64,000 nt of DNA. Source: JBGTFE01 sp049799955. GTDB taxonomy: Bacteria > Acidobacteriota > Blastocatellia > Pyrinomonadales > Pyrinomonadaceae. Position 1 is the stretch's first letter; the number at the start of each line of letters is the position of its first letter. The DNA lies in assembly GCA_049799955.1 (NCBI GenBank), contig JBARIW010000058.1, positions 13,867 to 77,866 on the forward strand. Direction: 5' to 3'. Under the pieces are notes generated by a model. It was not told the DNA's origin. It did no database searches and saw nothing but the letters and a program-made list of their open reading frames with translations. Positions 36,775-45,220 of the stretch are shown here, one piece after another. The translations under genes were made by a program, and so were the position numbers.

Positions 36775-38624
36775 TGCTCTATCCGCAACATTTTATTGAC
36801 GAACTGAAAAATCGCGCCGACCTTGTGCGGATTATCGAGCCGTACGCGCCGCTCAAGAAAAAAGGCGCGAACTGGATGGGCTGCTGCCCGTTTCATCAGG
36901 AAAAAACGCCTTCGTTTTCGGTCAATCCGTCAAAAGGTTTTTACAAATGTTTCGGCTGCGGCAAAGGCGGAACGGCTTTTAATTTTGTGATGGAAATCGA
37001 AGGCTTGAACTTTCCCGAAGCGATAAAACGAATCGCGGAGATTTCGGGAATTCCGCTTCCCGAGCCGATTGACGACGCGAATTACGAGCGAAACAAACAG
37101 CGTAAAAAAGAACGTAAAGCGATTGCCGACGAGGTAATCGAGCTGAACAGAATCGCGCTCGAATTCTGGGAAAATCATTTGCAGGATAACAACGCACACG
37201 CGAAAGCCGCGCGGGAATATCTTGAAAAACGCGAAATCCCGGATGAAATCGTCAAAAAATTTCACATCGGTTTCGCGCCCGACAGTTGGGACGCGCTACT
37301 CAGTTTATTAAAGGAAAAAGGCGCGGACGAAAAGCTTATCGAAGAGAGCGGCTTGGTTTCTAAAAACGAGGAAAAGAATCGCGTTTACGACCGTTTTCGC
37401 GGGCGGATTATGTTTCCGGTTTTGAATGTCGAAGGAAATCCGGTCGCTTTCGGCGCGAGAATTCTGGCGACGGGCGAGCCGAAATATTTAAATTCGCCCG
37501 AAACTCCGGCTTATATCAAGGGCGAGCATCTTTACGGGCTTTTTCAGTCGAAAGATGAGATTCGCCGAAAAAAATATTCAATTCTGGTCGAAGGTTATCT
37601 GGATTTAATCGCGCTTTACCAATTCGGCGTTACAAACTGCGTCGCCAGTCTCGGAACGGCGTTTACCGAAATGCAGGCAAAATTGCTTGGCAGATTTGCG
37701 AAGAAACTCGTTGTTAATTATGATGGAGATAAGGCAGGTGTCAAAGCGGCTCGAAGGGCTATTGAAATCCTGCTGGCGGAAGATTTCGAGATAAAAATTC
37801 TCGTTCTCCCAGAGGGCAAAGACCCTGACGATTTTATTCGTGCCAGCGGATTCGCAGCATATAAAAAACAACACGAAACCAACGCGACCACCTATCTCCA
37901 ATTCGTTTTAGAAACTGCTGTGCAGGAACGCAATCTCGCTGTGCCGAAGCAAAAGGCTGAAGCAATCGAGGATGTGATGCCTGTGCTTTCGGTTATTCAC
38001 AATCCGATTCAGAAACGCGATTCGTTTGACCAAACGATGAGCTTTATGCGGATTGATGACGCAAGTTTGAAACGCGATTTATGGAAATCCGTCAAGGCTG
38101 GCTCAAAGATTGAAACCGAAAGCATCAAACAGCAGGTTGCGCGCGCGACGCGGGCGCGCATGACGGTTGCCGAACAGAAGCTTCTTGAGCTGTTGATTTA
38201 CGACGACGAATTGCGGGAAATAATTTTGCCACAACTTGAAGAGACGGATTACGAGCTTCTGGCAACAGCCGAAGTTTTCCGCGCGCTTTTTGAAATTAAG
38301 AAAAACGGCTTGGAATTTTCGAGCGAAAATTTGCTCAATCTCGTCGGCGAAGACGAGACGGCAAGCGATTTTGTTCCGGTTTTGTTGATGAGCGAGCCTT
38401 TTCGCGAAAAGGACGAAGCGATTGACGAAGTTCTGCGCGAAGCGGAAAGCTGCGTCGTCGGTTTGCGCGAAATGGCGATTTCGCGGCGCATTCTGGACAT
38501 CAGCCAGGAGTTGATTCTGGCGGAGCAGAAAGGCGACGGCGAATTGCTCAGTCATCTTGTTACGGAGCAAATAAATCTGGCGAGAATGAAGCGCGGTTTG
38601 GAGAAAAGAGCCGAGGAGCTTTGA
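36774..38624 (+). CDS. dnaG: DNA primase DnaG
   Basis: This 616-residue primase synthesises RNA primers at the replication fork. It has a CHC2 zinc finger (CCPFHQEKTPSFSV and YKCFGCGKGG), the primase core, a TOPRIM domain (ILVEGYLDLIAL, VVNYDGDKAGVKAARRAIEI) and a C-terminal helicase-binding region. The ATG shares bases with the PIN toxin stop. In many bacteria dnaG is followed by rpoD, and that order is kept here. Confidence 0.95.
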   Translation: MLYPQHFIDELKNRADLVRIIEPYAPLKKKGANWMGCCPFHQEKTPSFSVNPSKGFYKCFGCGKGGTAFNFVMEIEGLNFPEAIKRIAEISGIPLPEPIDDANYERNKQRKKERKAIADEVIELNRIALEFWENHLQDNNAHAKAAREYLEKREIPDEIVKKFHIGFAPDSWDALLSLLKEKGADEKLIEESGLVSKNEEKNRVYDRFRGRIMFPVLNVEGNPVAFGARILATGEPKYLNSPETPAYIKGEHLYGLFQSKDEIRRKKYSILVEGYLDLIALYQFGVTNCVASLGTAFTEMQAKLLGRFAKKLVVNYDGDKAGVKAARRAIEILLAEDFEIKILVLPEGKDPDDFIRASGFAAYKKQHETNATTYLQFVLETAVQERNLAVPKQKAEAIEDVMPVLSVIHNPIQKRDSFDQTMSFMRIDDASLKRDLWKSVKAGSKIETESIKQQVARATRARMTVAEQKLLELLIYDDELREIILPQLEETDYELLATAEVFRALFEIKKNGLEFSSENLLNLVGEDETASDFVPVLLMSEPFREKDEAIDEVLREAESCVVGLREMAISRRILDISQELILAEQKGDGELLSHLVTEQINLARMKRGLEKRAEEL

Positions 38625-38708
38625 AACATTTTTCGTTTCAGGGCGTTAATAGATATTTCTTAAACAACGATTTTGACGATTATTTAATCAAACTTTTTTA
38701 ATAAAATT

Positions 38709-40430
38709 ATGACTGATTACGACGATAAAGAAGACTTGATGGACAGACTGCTGGCTATCGGTCGCAGAAAGAAATTTTTAAGTTTTGACGAGCTAAACCG
38801 GGAAATTCCCAATAAAATGATGTCGCCCGACGACATCGAAGATGTTTTGAACCGTCTTGAAGGCGCAAATATTTCGGTTGCCGACAATGACGCGCAGCTT
38901 CTCGAACAGGCGGCGAGCCTCGCGCTCGACGATGATGAGGAAGTTGACGAAGATGATTTGGAATTGGATTTAACGGCGGGAACGCTCGATAAATCAAACG
39001 ACCCGGTTCGTCTTTATTTGCGCGAAATGGGCATCGTTCCGCTTCTGACGCGTGAGGGCGAAGTTTCAATCGCGCAGCGTATCGAGCGCGGGCAGATAAA
39101 AACCAGAAAATCGATTTCGCGCTCGCCGATTGCGGTCGAAAGGCTTCTGAAAATGGGCGAAGACCTCGAAAAAGGCAAAGGCAGCATTCGCGAAACGGTT
39201 ATGTTTTCGGAACAAGCCGAGCTGACCGGCGAAGAAGACAAGGTTGACGAGTATCTGCGCTGGACGATTGAGGGCATTCAGAATATTCGCGGCAATTACA
39301 ACCGGGCTTTGAAAGCGCTTGAAAATCTGCGCGAAGAACAAAAGAAATCGAAAGGCAAGCCTTCGAAAAAACTTGTCGGATTAAAACGCGGCGTCGCTCG
39401 CCTGCGTCTTGAGATTTCGCAGGAAATCAAAAACCTTAATCTGACGGAACTCGCGATGCAGCGGCTGATTCAGGCAATTCGCAAAGTTGCCGACGAAATC
39501 CGCAAAGCTGAGCGCGATATTAACAAGGCTGAAGAGCGTCTGGAAGGAAAGCCTTTCCCCGACGAAAAGAAACAGCTCAATGCGAAAATCGCCGAATCGC
39601 GCAAAAAACTGGTTGAGCTTGAAGAAAAATATCATATTCCGACGATTGAAGTTAAACGCTCATTACAGGCAATTTTAATCGGCGAACAGGCGACCGGACA
39701 GGCAAAACGTGAATTGGTTGAAGCCAACCTTCGTCTCGTCGTTTCGATTGCCAAGAAATACACGAATCGTGGGCTTCAGTTTCTGGATTTGATTCAGGAA
39801 GGAAACATCGGCTTGATGAAAGCCGTCGATAAATTCGAATGGCGTCGCGGCTACAAGTTTTCGACTTACGCGACGTGGTGGATTCGGCAGGCAATCACGC
39901 GCGCGATTGCCGACCAGGCGCGTACGATTCGCATTCCGGTTCACATGATTGAAACGATTAACAAGCTGATTCGCACTTCGCGCTCGCTTGTTCAGGAGTT
40001 AGGTCGTGAACCGACTTCGGAAGAAATCGCCAAGAAAATGGACATTCCGGTTTCAAAAGTGCGAAAGGTTTTGAAAATCGCGCAGGAGCCGATTTCTCTG
40101 GAAACACCGATTGGCGAAGAAGAAGATTCGCATCTCGGCGATTTTATCGAAGACCGTTCAATTTTGAATCCTGCTGAATCCGTTACGTTCGGAAACCTGC
40201 GCGAAATCACCGACGAAGTTCTCGCAACGCTGACGCCGCGCGAGGAAAAAGTCATCAAAATGCGTTTCGGACTCGGAAACACAGGCTCGGAACACACGCT
40301 CGAAGAAGTCGGGCAGCATTTTGCCGTAACCAGAGAGCGTATCCGCCAAATCGAAGCGAAAGCGCTCAGAAAGCTGCGTCATCCGTCGCGTTCACGACGT
40401 TTGAAAGCGTTCTTGGAAGGAAAACAGTAA
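38709..40430 (+). CDS. rpoD: Housekeeping sigma factor RpoD (sigma-70)
   Basis: This 573-residue sigma factor has region 1.1 (LMDRLLAIGRRKKFLSFDEL), region 1.2 PVRLYLREMGIVPLLTREGE, and region 2 (VEANLRLVVSIAKKYTNRGL, DLIQEGNIGLMKAVDKFEWR, YATWWIRQAITRAIADQAR). Region 3 and region 4 follow (LEEVGQHFAVTRERIRQIEA). It ends KALRKLRHPSRSRRLKAFLE-GKQ. A non-conserved region of about 100 residues is inserted between regions 1.2 and 2, as in primary sigma factors. A second, diverged copy of its last codons lies 2 kb downstream. Confidence 0.97.
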   Translation: MTDYDDKEDLMDRLLAIGRRKKFLSFDELNREIPNKMMSPDDIEDVLNRLEGANISVADNDAQLLEQAASLALDDDEEVDEDDLELDLTAGTLDKSNDPVRLYLREMGIVPLLTREGEVSIAQRIERGQIKTRKSISRSPIAVERLLKMGEDLEKGKGSIRETVMFSEQAELTGEEDKVDEYLRWTIEGIQNIRGNYNRALKALENLREEQKKSKGKPSKKLVGLKRGVARLRLEISQEIKNLNLTELAMQRLIQAIRKVADEIRKAERDINKAEERLEGKPFPDEKKQLNAKIAESRKKLVELEEKYHIPTIEVKRSLQAILIGEQATGQAKRELVEANLRLVVSIAKKYTNRGLQFLDLIQEGNIGLMKAVDKFEWRRGYKFSTYATWWIRQAITRAIADQARTIRIPVHMIETINKLIRTSRSLVQELGREPTSEEIAKKMDIPVSKVRKVLKIAQEPISLETPIGEEEDSHLGDFIEDRSILNPAESVTFGNLREITDEVLATLTPREEKVIKMRFGLGNTGSEHTLEEVGQHFAVTRERIRQIEAKALRKLRHPSRSRRLKAFLEGKQ

Positions 40431-40437
40431 GTTGAAT

Positions 40438-40482
40438 AAAAGACGAGCGATGAGTTGAAATAATTCATCGCTCGTCTTTTTT
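40438..40482 (+). terminator. rpoD terminator
   Basis: AAAAGACGAGCGATGA (40438-40453) pairs with TCATCGCTCGTCTTTT (40465-40480), followed by T residues. A second version with compensatory changes is at 42474-42511. Confidence 0.9.
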
Positions 40483-40506
40483 GGAAAGAAATCGGTCGGA
40501 ATTTTT

Positions 40507-40543
40507 TTAAAAAGGGCTGCGTCTTCACACAGCCCTTTTTTTT
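40507..40543. terminator. Terminator of the SdrD-B-like gene
   Basis: GGGCTG (40514-40519) pairs with CAGCCC (40530-40535), flanked by A-run and T-run. On the minus strand it begins at the stop codon of the gene ending at 40542. Confidence 0.85.
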
Positions 40544-42014
40544 ACTGATTGTCAGGAGTCGGTGTCGGTGTCGGCGTTTCCAACAGCGGATAGTAAACGC
40601 TGCACGGCGCTGCCGACGCAGCCCCGCTCGAATTGAAGCAAATATCGCCGAAGTCTAGACCGGCTTGATTTTCGCTCGCCGTCCCGCTGTAACCGCGAAA
40701 TCCCTCATCGTTAGCTACGGGCGCGGTTTGCGCCCAATATGAGCCGGGATCGTCCTCAGGAGAAGTATCAGGCACGTATTCGCCAACTAAATATGCCGCG
40801 CCCGTCGGCACAGTCAAACTCCAATTACCGTCTGCGTTCGTCGTAACGACCGTTATGGTAGTACCTTCATCGGTAGTAAGCACAACCGCTATTCGCACGC
40901 CCTGAACCGTAACTTCGCCTTCGTTAAATGACGCATTTTGATTTGCATCGTAGAATTTCTTTCCGCTCAACTCTGCCGTCGGACAATCACCGTCGCAGGG
41001 CGTTGGCGTTACCGTTGGCGTTGGCGATGACGTTGGCGGCGGCTCATAGGAAACGGAACACGGCGTTATCCGCGCAATCCCATTCGGACGGAAACAGATA
41101 CCGCCGAAGACGAGATTGACTAGATTTACGCTCGCCGTTCCGCTGTAACCGCGAAATCCTTCAACGTCACCAAAGGGCGCGGTTAGAGCCCAATATGAGT
41201 CGGGTTCGTCGGGGGGCGCGGTGAAGGGCAAGTACTCGCCGATTTGGTAGCTCGCTCCTGTCGGCACGGCAAAACTCCAATTACCCGAGCCGTTTGTCGT
41301 AACGACGTTTGTGGTAGAAGCCTCATTGACAGTAACAGTAATCGCGATACGCACGCCTTCAACCGGAACTTCGCCGTCGTCGAATAACGCATTTTGATTT
41401 GCGTCGTAGAACTTCGTTCCGCCAAGCATTACAGTCGGGCTGCAATTGGGGCAAGGTACAGAATTAACTTTAAAAACTTCTGACTTTGCGTCGGCGTTTT
41501 TGAAATTGATATGTATGCCGTCAGCGGCAACGGAGGTGTTATTAGTCTTACGAATTAACCAGGCTTTGTGATTACCGCCCGGGTTCGGCGTGTCGTTAAA
41601 AGGCATCAGCTTGACCGGTATCGAACCGTCTGACGAATTCGGAATGCCGGTCGAATGCTGGCAAGCAGGTCCGTCGGCGGCGGCAACTACTCCGAAAGCT
41701 ACAATCAATTGCCGGCAAACCGCCAAATCGGTCGAGAGCAAATCGTTCCCGCTGGGACCGGTTACCTGGAAATAATATGTGCCGTCGGGGAGTCCGTCGG
41801 CACCCTCATGTACCGGACCGCCGCTCAGATAAACTGCATCTTTACTTGAATAATTGTTTACATTGACGGGCTGCCCGTCAAAAGTCGTCGTAAAAATCTT
41901 GCCGGAAAAGCCGGCGGCGGACACGTTTGTAATCGGCAAAATATAAATACCCGATACGCCGAGCGCAACAAGCGCGAATAAAACCAAAAGCGTCGGGGTT
42001 ATAGAACGTTTCAT
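40542..42014 (-). CDS. Surface/secreted protein with two SdrD-B-like repeats
   Basis: This 490-residue secreted protein has signal peptide SITPTLLVLFALVALGVSGI. An N-terminal domain (about 35-195) ends near CPNCSPTVML. Two homologous SdrD-B-type beta repeats follow (GGTKFYDANQNALFDDGEVP and GKKFYDANQNASFNEGEVTV, each running into EGFRGYSGTASV). They are joined by a Pro/Thr linker (SSPTPTVTPTP), and the protein ends TPTPTPDNQ. AAGGAGAAAAG precedes the start. Function is unknown; a surface role fits. The gene lies between two copies of the rpoD 3' end. Confidence 0.8.
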   Translation of the reverse strand: MKRSITPTLLVLFALVALGVSGIYILPITNVSAAGFSGKIFTTTFDGQPVNVNNYSSKDAVYLSGGPVHEGADGLPDGTYYFQVTGPSGNDLLSTDLAVCRQLIVAFGVVAAADGPACQHSTGIPNSSDGSIPVKLMPFNDTPNPGGNHKAWLIRKTNNTSVAADGIHINFKNADAKSEVFKVNSVPCPNCSPTVMLGGTKFYDANQNALFDDGEVPVEGVRIAITVTVNEASTTNVVTTNGSGNWSFAVPTGASYQIGEYLPFTAPPDEPDSYWALTAPFGDVEGFRGYSGTASVNLVNLVFGGICFRPNGIARITPCSVSYEPPPTSSPTPTVTPTPCDGDCPTAELSGKKFYDANQNASFNEGEVTVQGVRIAVVLTTDEGTTITVVTTNADGNWSLTVPTGAAYLVGEYVPDTSPEDDPGSYWAQTAPVANDEGFRGYSGTASENQAGLDFGDICFNSSGAASAAPCSVYYPLLETPTPTPTPDNQ

Positions 42015-42376
42015 AAACTTTTCTCCTTTTTTTGATCTTCCTGTTAAAATACGACCATCTTAAATTTGATCGCGGACTAGAACTATACTTGTTTAGCCGA
42101 AAATTCGAGAAGGTGCGCCGGAAAATCTAAAAGATAGGCGAAATTGCGGCGGAAGATGAAAATCAACCGGCAAGAACGTCAGGTAAATTCCCCGACAACA
42201 TCTAAACTCACCATTTCGAATTATTATCGCTTCCGTTATGACGGCTGTGTTATGCCGCTTTTGCTTATTTATCAAAAAAAAATTTCAGATTGCGACGGTT
42301 TCCGGAAGTCTATTTATGCATGGAGCAAAAGAGATGCATAAAAACCTGCATCAGTGTGCGTTGCAATTTTTTGTTA
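42015..42376. other. Non-coding spacer upstream of the SdrD-B-like gene
   Basis: No credible gene. It should contain the minus-strand promoter of the surface-protein gene. A 9-bp inverted repeat TTTATGCAT (42313-42321) / ATGCATAAA (42334-42342) lies before the duplicated rpoD tail. I see no integrase or att-like repeat beyond the rpoD copy itself. Confidence 0.5.
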
Positions 42377-42436
42377 AAAGCGCTCAGAAAATTGCGCCAT
42401 CCTTCGCGCTCGCGGCGTTTGAAAGCGTTTCATTGA
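42377..42436 (+). pseudogene. Diverged second copy of the rpoD 3' end
   Basis: The frame reads KALRKLRHPSRSRRLKAFH then TGA. The first 18 codons match the rpoD tail at 40359-40412 in every amino acid. Eight of 54 bases differ, all at synonymous positions. A 1-bp insertion then shifts the frame; without it the tail would read IEGK. No homology to rpoD is visible upstream of 42377. It is followed by a terminator homologous to the rpoD one. Confidence 0.85.
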
Positions 42437-42473
42437 AGGAAAATAGTAAAAAAAGAGTAGAGCGTGAAGAGTT

Positions 42474-42511
42474 ACGAGTGATGAGTTGGAATAATTCATC
42501 ACTCGTTTTTT
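42474..42511 (+). terminator. Second rpoD-type terminator
   Basis: ACGAGTGATGA (42474-42484) pairs with TCATCACTCGT (42496-42506), then T-run. It is homologous to the rpoD terminator, with a compensatory C-G to T-A change in the stem, so the structure was kept while the sequence diverged. Confidence 0.85.
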
Positions 42512-42595
42512 ATTTAGTGAAAATCTTTCGATTTTAGATTTAATGTCGGCTTCAGGTTTTACAGTTCCCGAAGCCGACAGCCATTTTATTCAGTG

Positions 42596-44269
42596 TTATT
42601 TCTCTGAAATTCCAGACGGATAAGCGTCTGAATCCTCAGTTTGCGGGAAAACATCCTCAACCGATTCCTTTTCTTTCGATTCGGCTCCTTCCTCCGCAGC
42701 ACGTCCCGTTGTGTCGGCACAGCCGCCGACTGATGCCGGTTGTTTGGGAAGTGTCGGCATCGGCGAATTAGGCGGAGGCGTTGTGATTGGCGGATTCGCT
42801 ACTCCCGCCGGAGTCATTTTCGGCGCGAGACCGCCGCCAAAAGCAAAAATATCTCTGGCGATTCTCAAGCCCAGCCCGACGCCGCCGATATTTTCGTTGG
42901 TTAAATCCGGTACCAGATTGCCGTCGTCGTCTTCGACAAAGTCAAAGGCGTCAAATATCCAGTGAACGCCGAGAAGAACGCGGCTCGTGGCATTGTCGAT
43001 AATCATTTCCCACAAACCTCCGGGAAAAGCGCGGGCGAATCGCGGGCGCACAGTTCCGTCATTATCACGATTTCCGCCGTTAAGCTCATCGGAAACAACA
43101 AACTTTGGAGCCAGCAGGTCATTATTTTTATCGTTCGGCGCAATGCCGTAAAACATCCTCGTAATGTGCAGGGCGGCGGCTCCGAACGTGGCGTGTCCTG
43201 ACGGGTATGAGGGAAAATTCGGCGTGAAGTTTTTCATCCCCGTCGTATTCGTGCTCATCGGGTCTCTCGAATTGGTGCTTTGCGCGCCGAGCGGCAGCCA
43301 CCCCGGGTCGCCGTCATTGAAATTGACGCTCACGAATGGATATGGCGAATTCGGTCCGAGCCTTTCGTCATGTTCACGGATGCCGAGAACCGGACGCCAG
43401 AAATCATGACAATATTTCTGCTCCCAGCACAGAATCGCGGCATCGCCCATCGCGGCATTGAGAAAGGCAAACAATCTGGCGTTTTGTCCTTCGTTGTTGC
43501 CTTGCGAGTTCGCCACTTTACGAACTATTTGATTGTAAAAACGCGGCGGCGTTCCCAGACGAGCCGAGCCGTCATAACTCCAGTAAACACCGATAGTCGT
43601 TTCCAGGCTGCTTCGCCGATTAGCGAAAAGCCCGTCGGGCAAAGTTCCCGTCAAATCGGGTCTGATACCTTTTGCCCGCACCTGTGCGAGCGCCTGCAAA
43701 TATTTTGCGTTAGTCCCGTTTGAGAAAGGCGGCGGGTTAAGACCGTGGCGGACGGAGATGGAAAAACCTCTGTTCTGCGCTCCAAAATAAGGCGAGTAAA
43801 AACCCTGTCCCGGATTATCCGGGTCAACGCGATGTCTGCCTCGATTGCGCGAGAATCTATAACCGCAATCTCTTCCGTCCATATCGTTCGAGCGCAAGTC
43901 GAGAAGAGTTTTACCGACCGACTGCCCGAAGGCATAGCTCGGGTCGGCTGTGTTAAAACAATTTAACTGCGCGTCGAAAAACTCTGTCTGTGCTGGGTAA
44001 AGCCCGACCAGTGTTGTATAAGCCGCGCCCGCCACGGCATCTTTTGCCGATGTGCCGACCGGCGGAGGCGGCGGCGGCGCAGTTAAATAACGAGGAAAAC
44101 CGGGACCTCCGACGACTCCTGCGTAAGCGTCATACATTGCCAAATGAATAATTGCCAACGCTCTGGCTGAGAGTGTCGGACCGTTCTGCTCCCTTTTATC
44201 AGGGTCAGTGTGACTAACGCGATTGGCTTCGAGCGCGACCGCGTTCCAAAACAAAATTGAATCCATCAT
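42596..44269 (-). CDS. Vanadium-dependent haloperoxidase / PAP2 superfamily protein
   Basis: This 557-residue protein carries all three vanadate/phosphate-binding motifs: KYCHDFWRP (KX6RP), YPSGHATFGAAALH (PSGH) and SRVLLGVHWIFD (SRX5HX3D). The N-terminus SILFWNAVALEANRVSHTDP is typical of the vanadium haloperoxidase family. No signal peptide is evident. It could oxidise halides with H2O2 or act as a phosphatase, since the fold is shared. A Pro-rich tail (about 495-540) precedes an acidic C-terminus. AGGAGA precedes the ATGATG start. Confidence 0.9.
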   Translation of the reverse strand: MMDSILFWNAVALEANRVSHTDPDKREQNGPTLSARALAIIHLAMYDAYAGVVGGPGFPRYLTAPPPPPPVGTSAKDAVAGAAYTTLVGLYPAQTEFFDAQLNCFNTADPSYAFGQSVGKTLLDLRSNDMDGRDCGYRFSRNRGRHRVDPDNPGQGFYSPYFGAQNRGFSISVRHGLNPPPFSNGTNAKYLQALAQVRAKGIRPDLTGTLPDGLFANRRSSLETTIGVYWSYDGSARLGTPPRFYNQIVRKVANSQGNNEGQNARLFAFLNAAMGDAAILCWEQKYCHDFWRPVLGIREHDERLGPNSPYPFVSVNFNDGDPGWLPLGAQSTNSRDPMSTNTTGMKNFTPNFPSYPSGHATFGAAALHITRMFYGIAPNDKNNDLLAPKFVVSDELNGGNRDNDGTVRPRFARAFPGGLWEMIIDNATSRVLLGVHWIFDAFDFVEDDDGNLVPDLTNENIGGVGLGLRIARDIFAFGGGLAPKMTPAGVANPPITTPPPNSPMPTLPKQPASVGGCADTTGRAAEEGAESKEKESVEDVFPQTEDSDAYPSGISEK

Positions 44270-44839
44270 AAGTAAAGTTTCTCCTATTTATTACTTCATA
44301 AGAGTTTCGTAAGAAGACTCTCGGTTACTGAACTACTTGGTTCGCTTTATACAAACTAAGCCCTTTCCTAACCGGGAAAACAGAAAAAAACGGATATTCT
44401 TTTTCAGAACAACCGGCTTCTTTTCTGTTTTTGCTGTTGCGATTGAGCCAAGCTTGCTAAAACACTATTAACTCTTGCAATTTTGTTTGAATTTCTATCG
44501 TGGGACTTTTGGAGAGTTCCGGAATTTAATCCAACCGTTAAATTGTAGGAGTCGTGCGTCATAACATTTCCCATTTAGATTTTTGTTATCTCGGCGCTTT
44601 CCTCTGACGGTTGATTCACTTTGATAATCAAAATCAATATTCAAGGTTATGAAAGGAAGACTCATCCAATTTTGTTTTTTGCCTGATTTTCATAAAAATA
44701 TTTCATTTTTTTCTGACAGTGAATAATTGTCAAAACTTATCGGTTTTGTCTCAATGTTTGGTTAATAAGAATACAGCCTTTCGGCTGCTGCATAATTTTC
44801 TTGTTAATCTGTGTTTCTATATCTTATTCTATTTGAATA
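44270..44839. other. 570-bp gene-free stretch
   Basis: I see no convincing gene here. The region is A+T-rich. It holds the promoter of the haloperoxidase gene on the minus strand and the leader of the membrane-protein gene on the plus strand. A small hairpin CAGCC-TTTC-GGCTG at about 44775 lacks a T-run. An unrecognised small RNA cannot be ruled out. Confidence 0.4.
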
Positions 44840-45220
44840 ATGTCGATTACAAACCAAATTTTCTGGCTCATAATTCTCTCGATGGTCGTCGGAAGCATTG
44901 CGTGGACGGTTACGCAGGAAGAAATTTTCCGCGAATGGCGCGATATTTGTGTCGATAAAAGCCAATCGTGCAAACGACTCGTTCAGCGCAAATTTTTTTA
45001 CGTTTTCACCTGCGAATATTGTTTCAGCCATTGGGTTACGATTCTGATTTTGATTCTAACGGGATTTCGACTTTTGATTGACGACTGGCGCGGCTACGTT
45101 CTCGCTTTTTTTGTGATTCCGTGGCTCGCAAATCAATTTATGAGCATCTATCGCCGCCTGCGCGTCGGCATCAAGCACGAAGATGCTCTGGCTGAAGAAG
45201 TTAAGGAAAGACTGGATTAA
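44840..45220 (+). CDS. Membrane protein, DUF1360-like
   Basis: This 126-residue protein has a first helix (NQIFWLIILSMVVGSIAWTV), the CxxC-W motif FTCEYCFSHWVT typical of DUF1360-like proteins, and two further hydrophobic segments (ILILILTGFRLLI, YVLAFFVIPWLANQF). The tail is charged (HEDALAEEVKERLD). Function unknown. It converges on and overlaps the kinase gene by 4 bp. Confidence 0.75.
   Translation: MSITNQIFWLIILSMVVGSIAWTVTQEEIFREWRDICVDKSQSCKRLVQRKFFYVFTCEYCFSHWVTILILILTGFRLLIDDWRGYVLAFFVIPWLANQFMSIYRRLRVGIKHEDALAEEVKERLD

Noticed and set aside
40542..42376. Calling the rpoD-flanked insert an integrative element with an att site
   Set aside because: No integrase, transposase or excision gene is visible, so only a recombination scar can be claimed.
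44615..44640. Possible Fur-like box near 44620 (TGATAATCAAAATCAATATT)
   Set aside because: Only partial resemblance to the palindromic consensus and no iron gene nearby.
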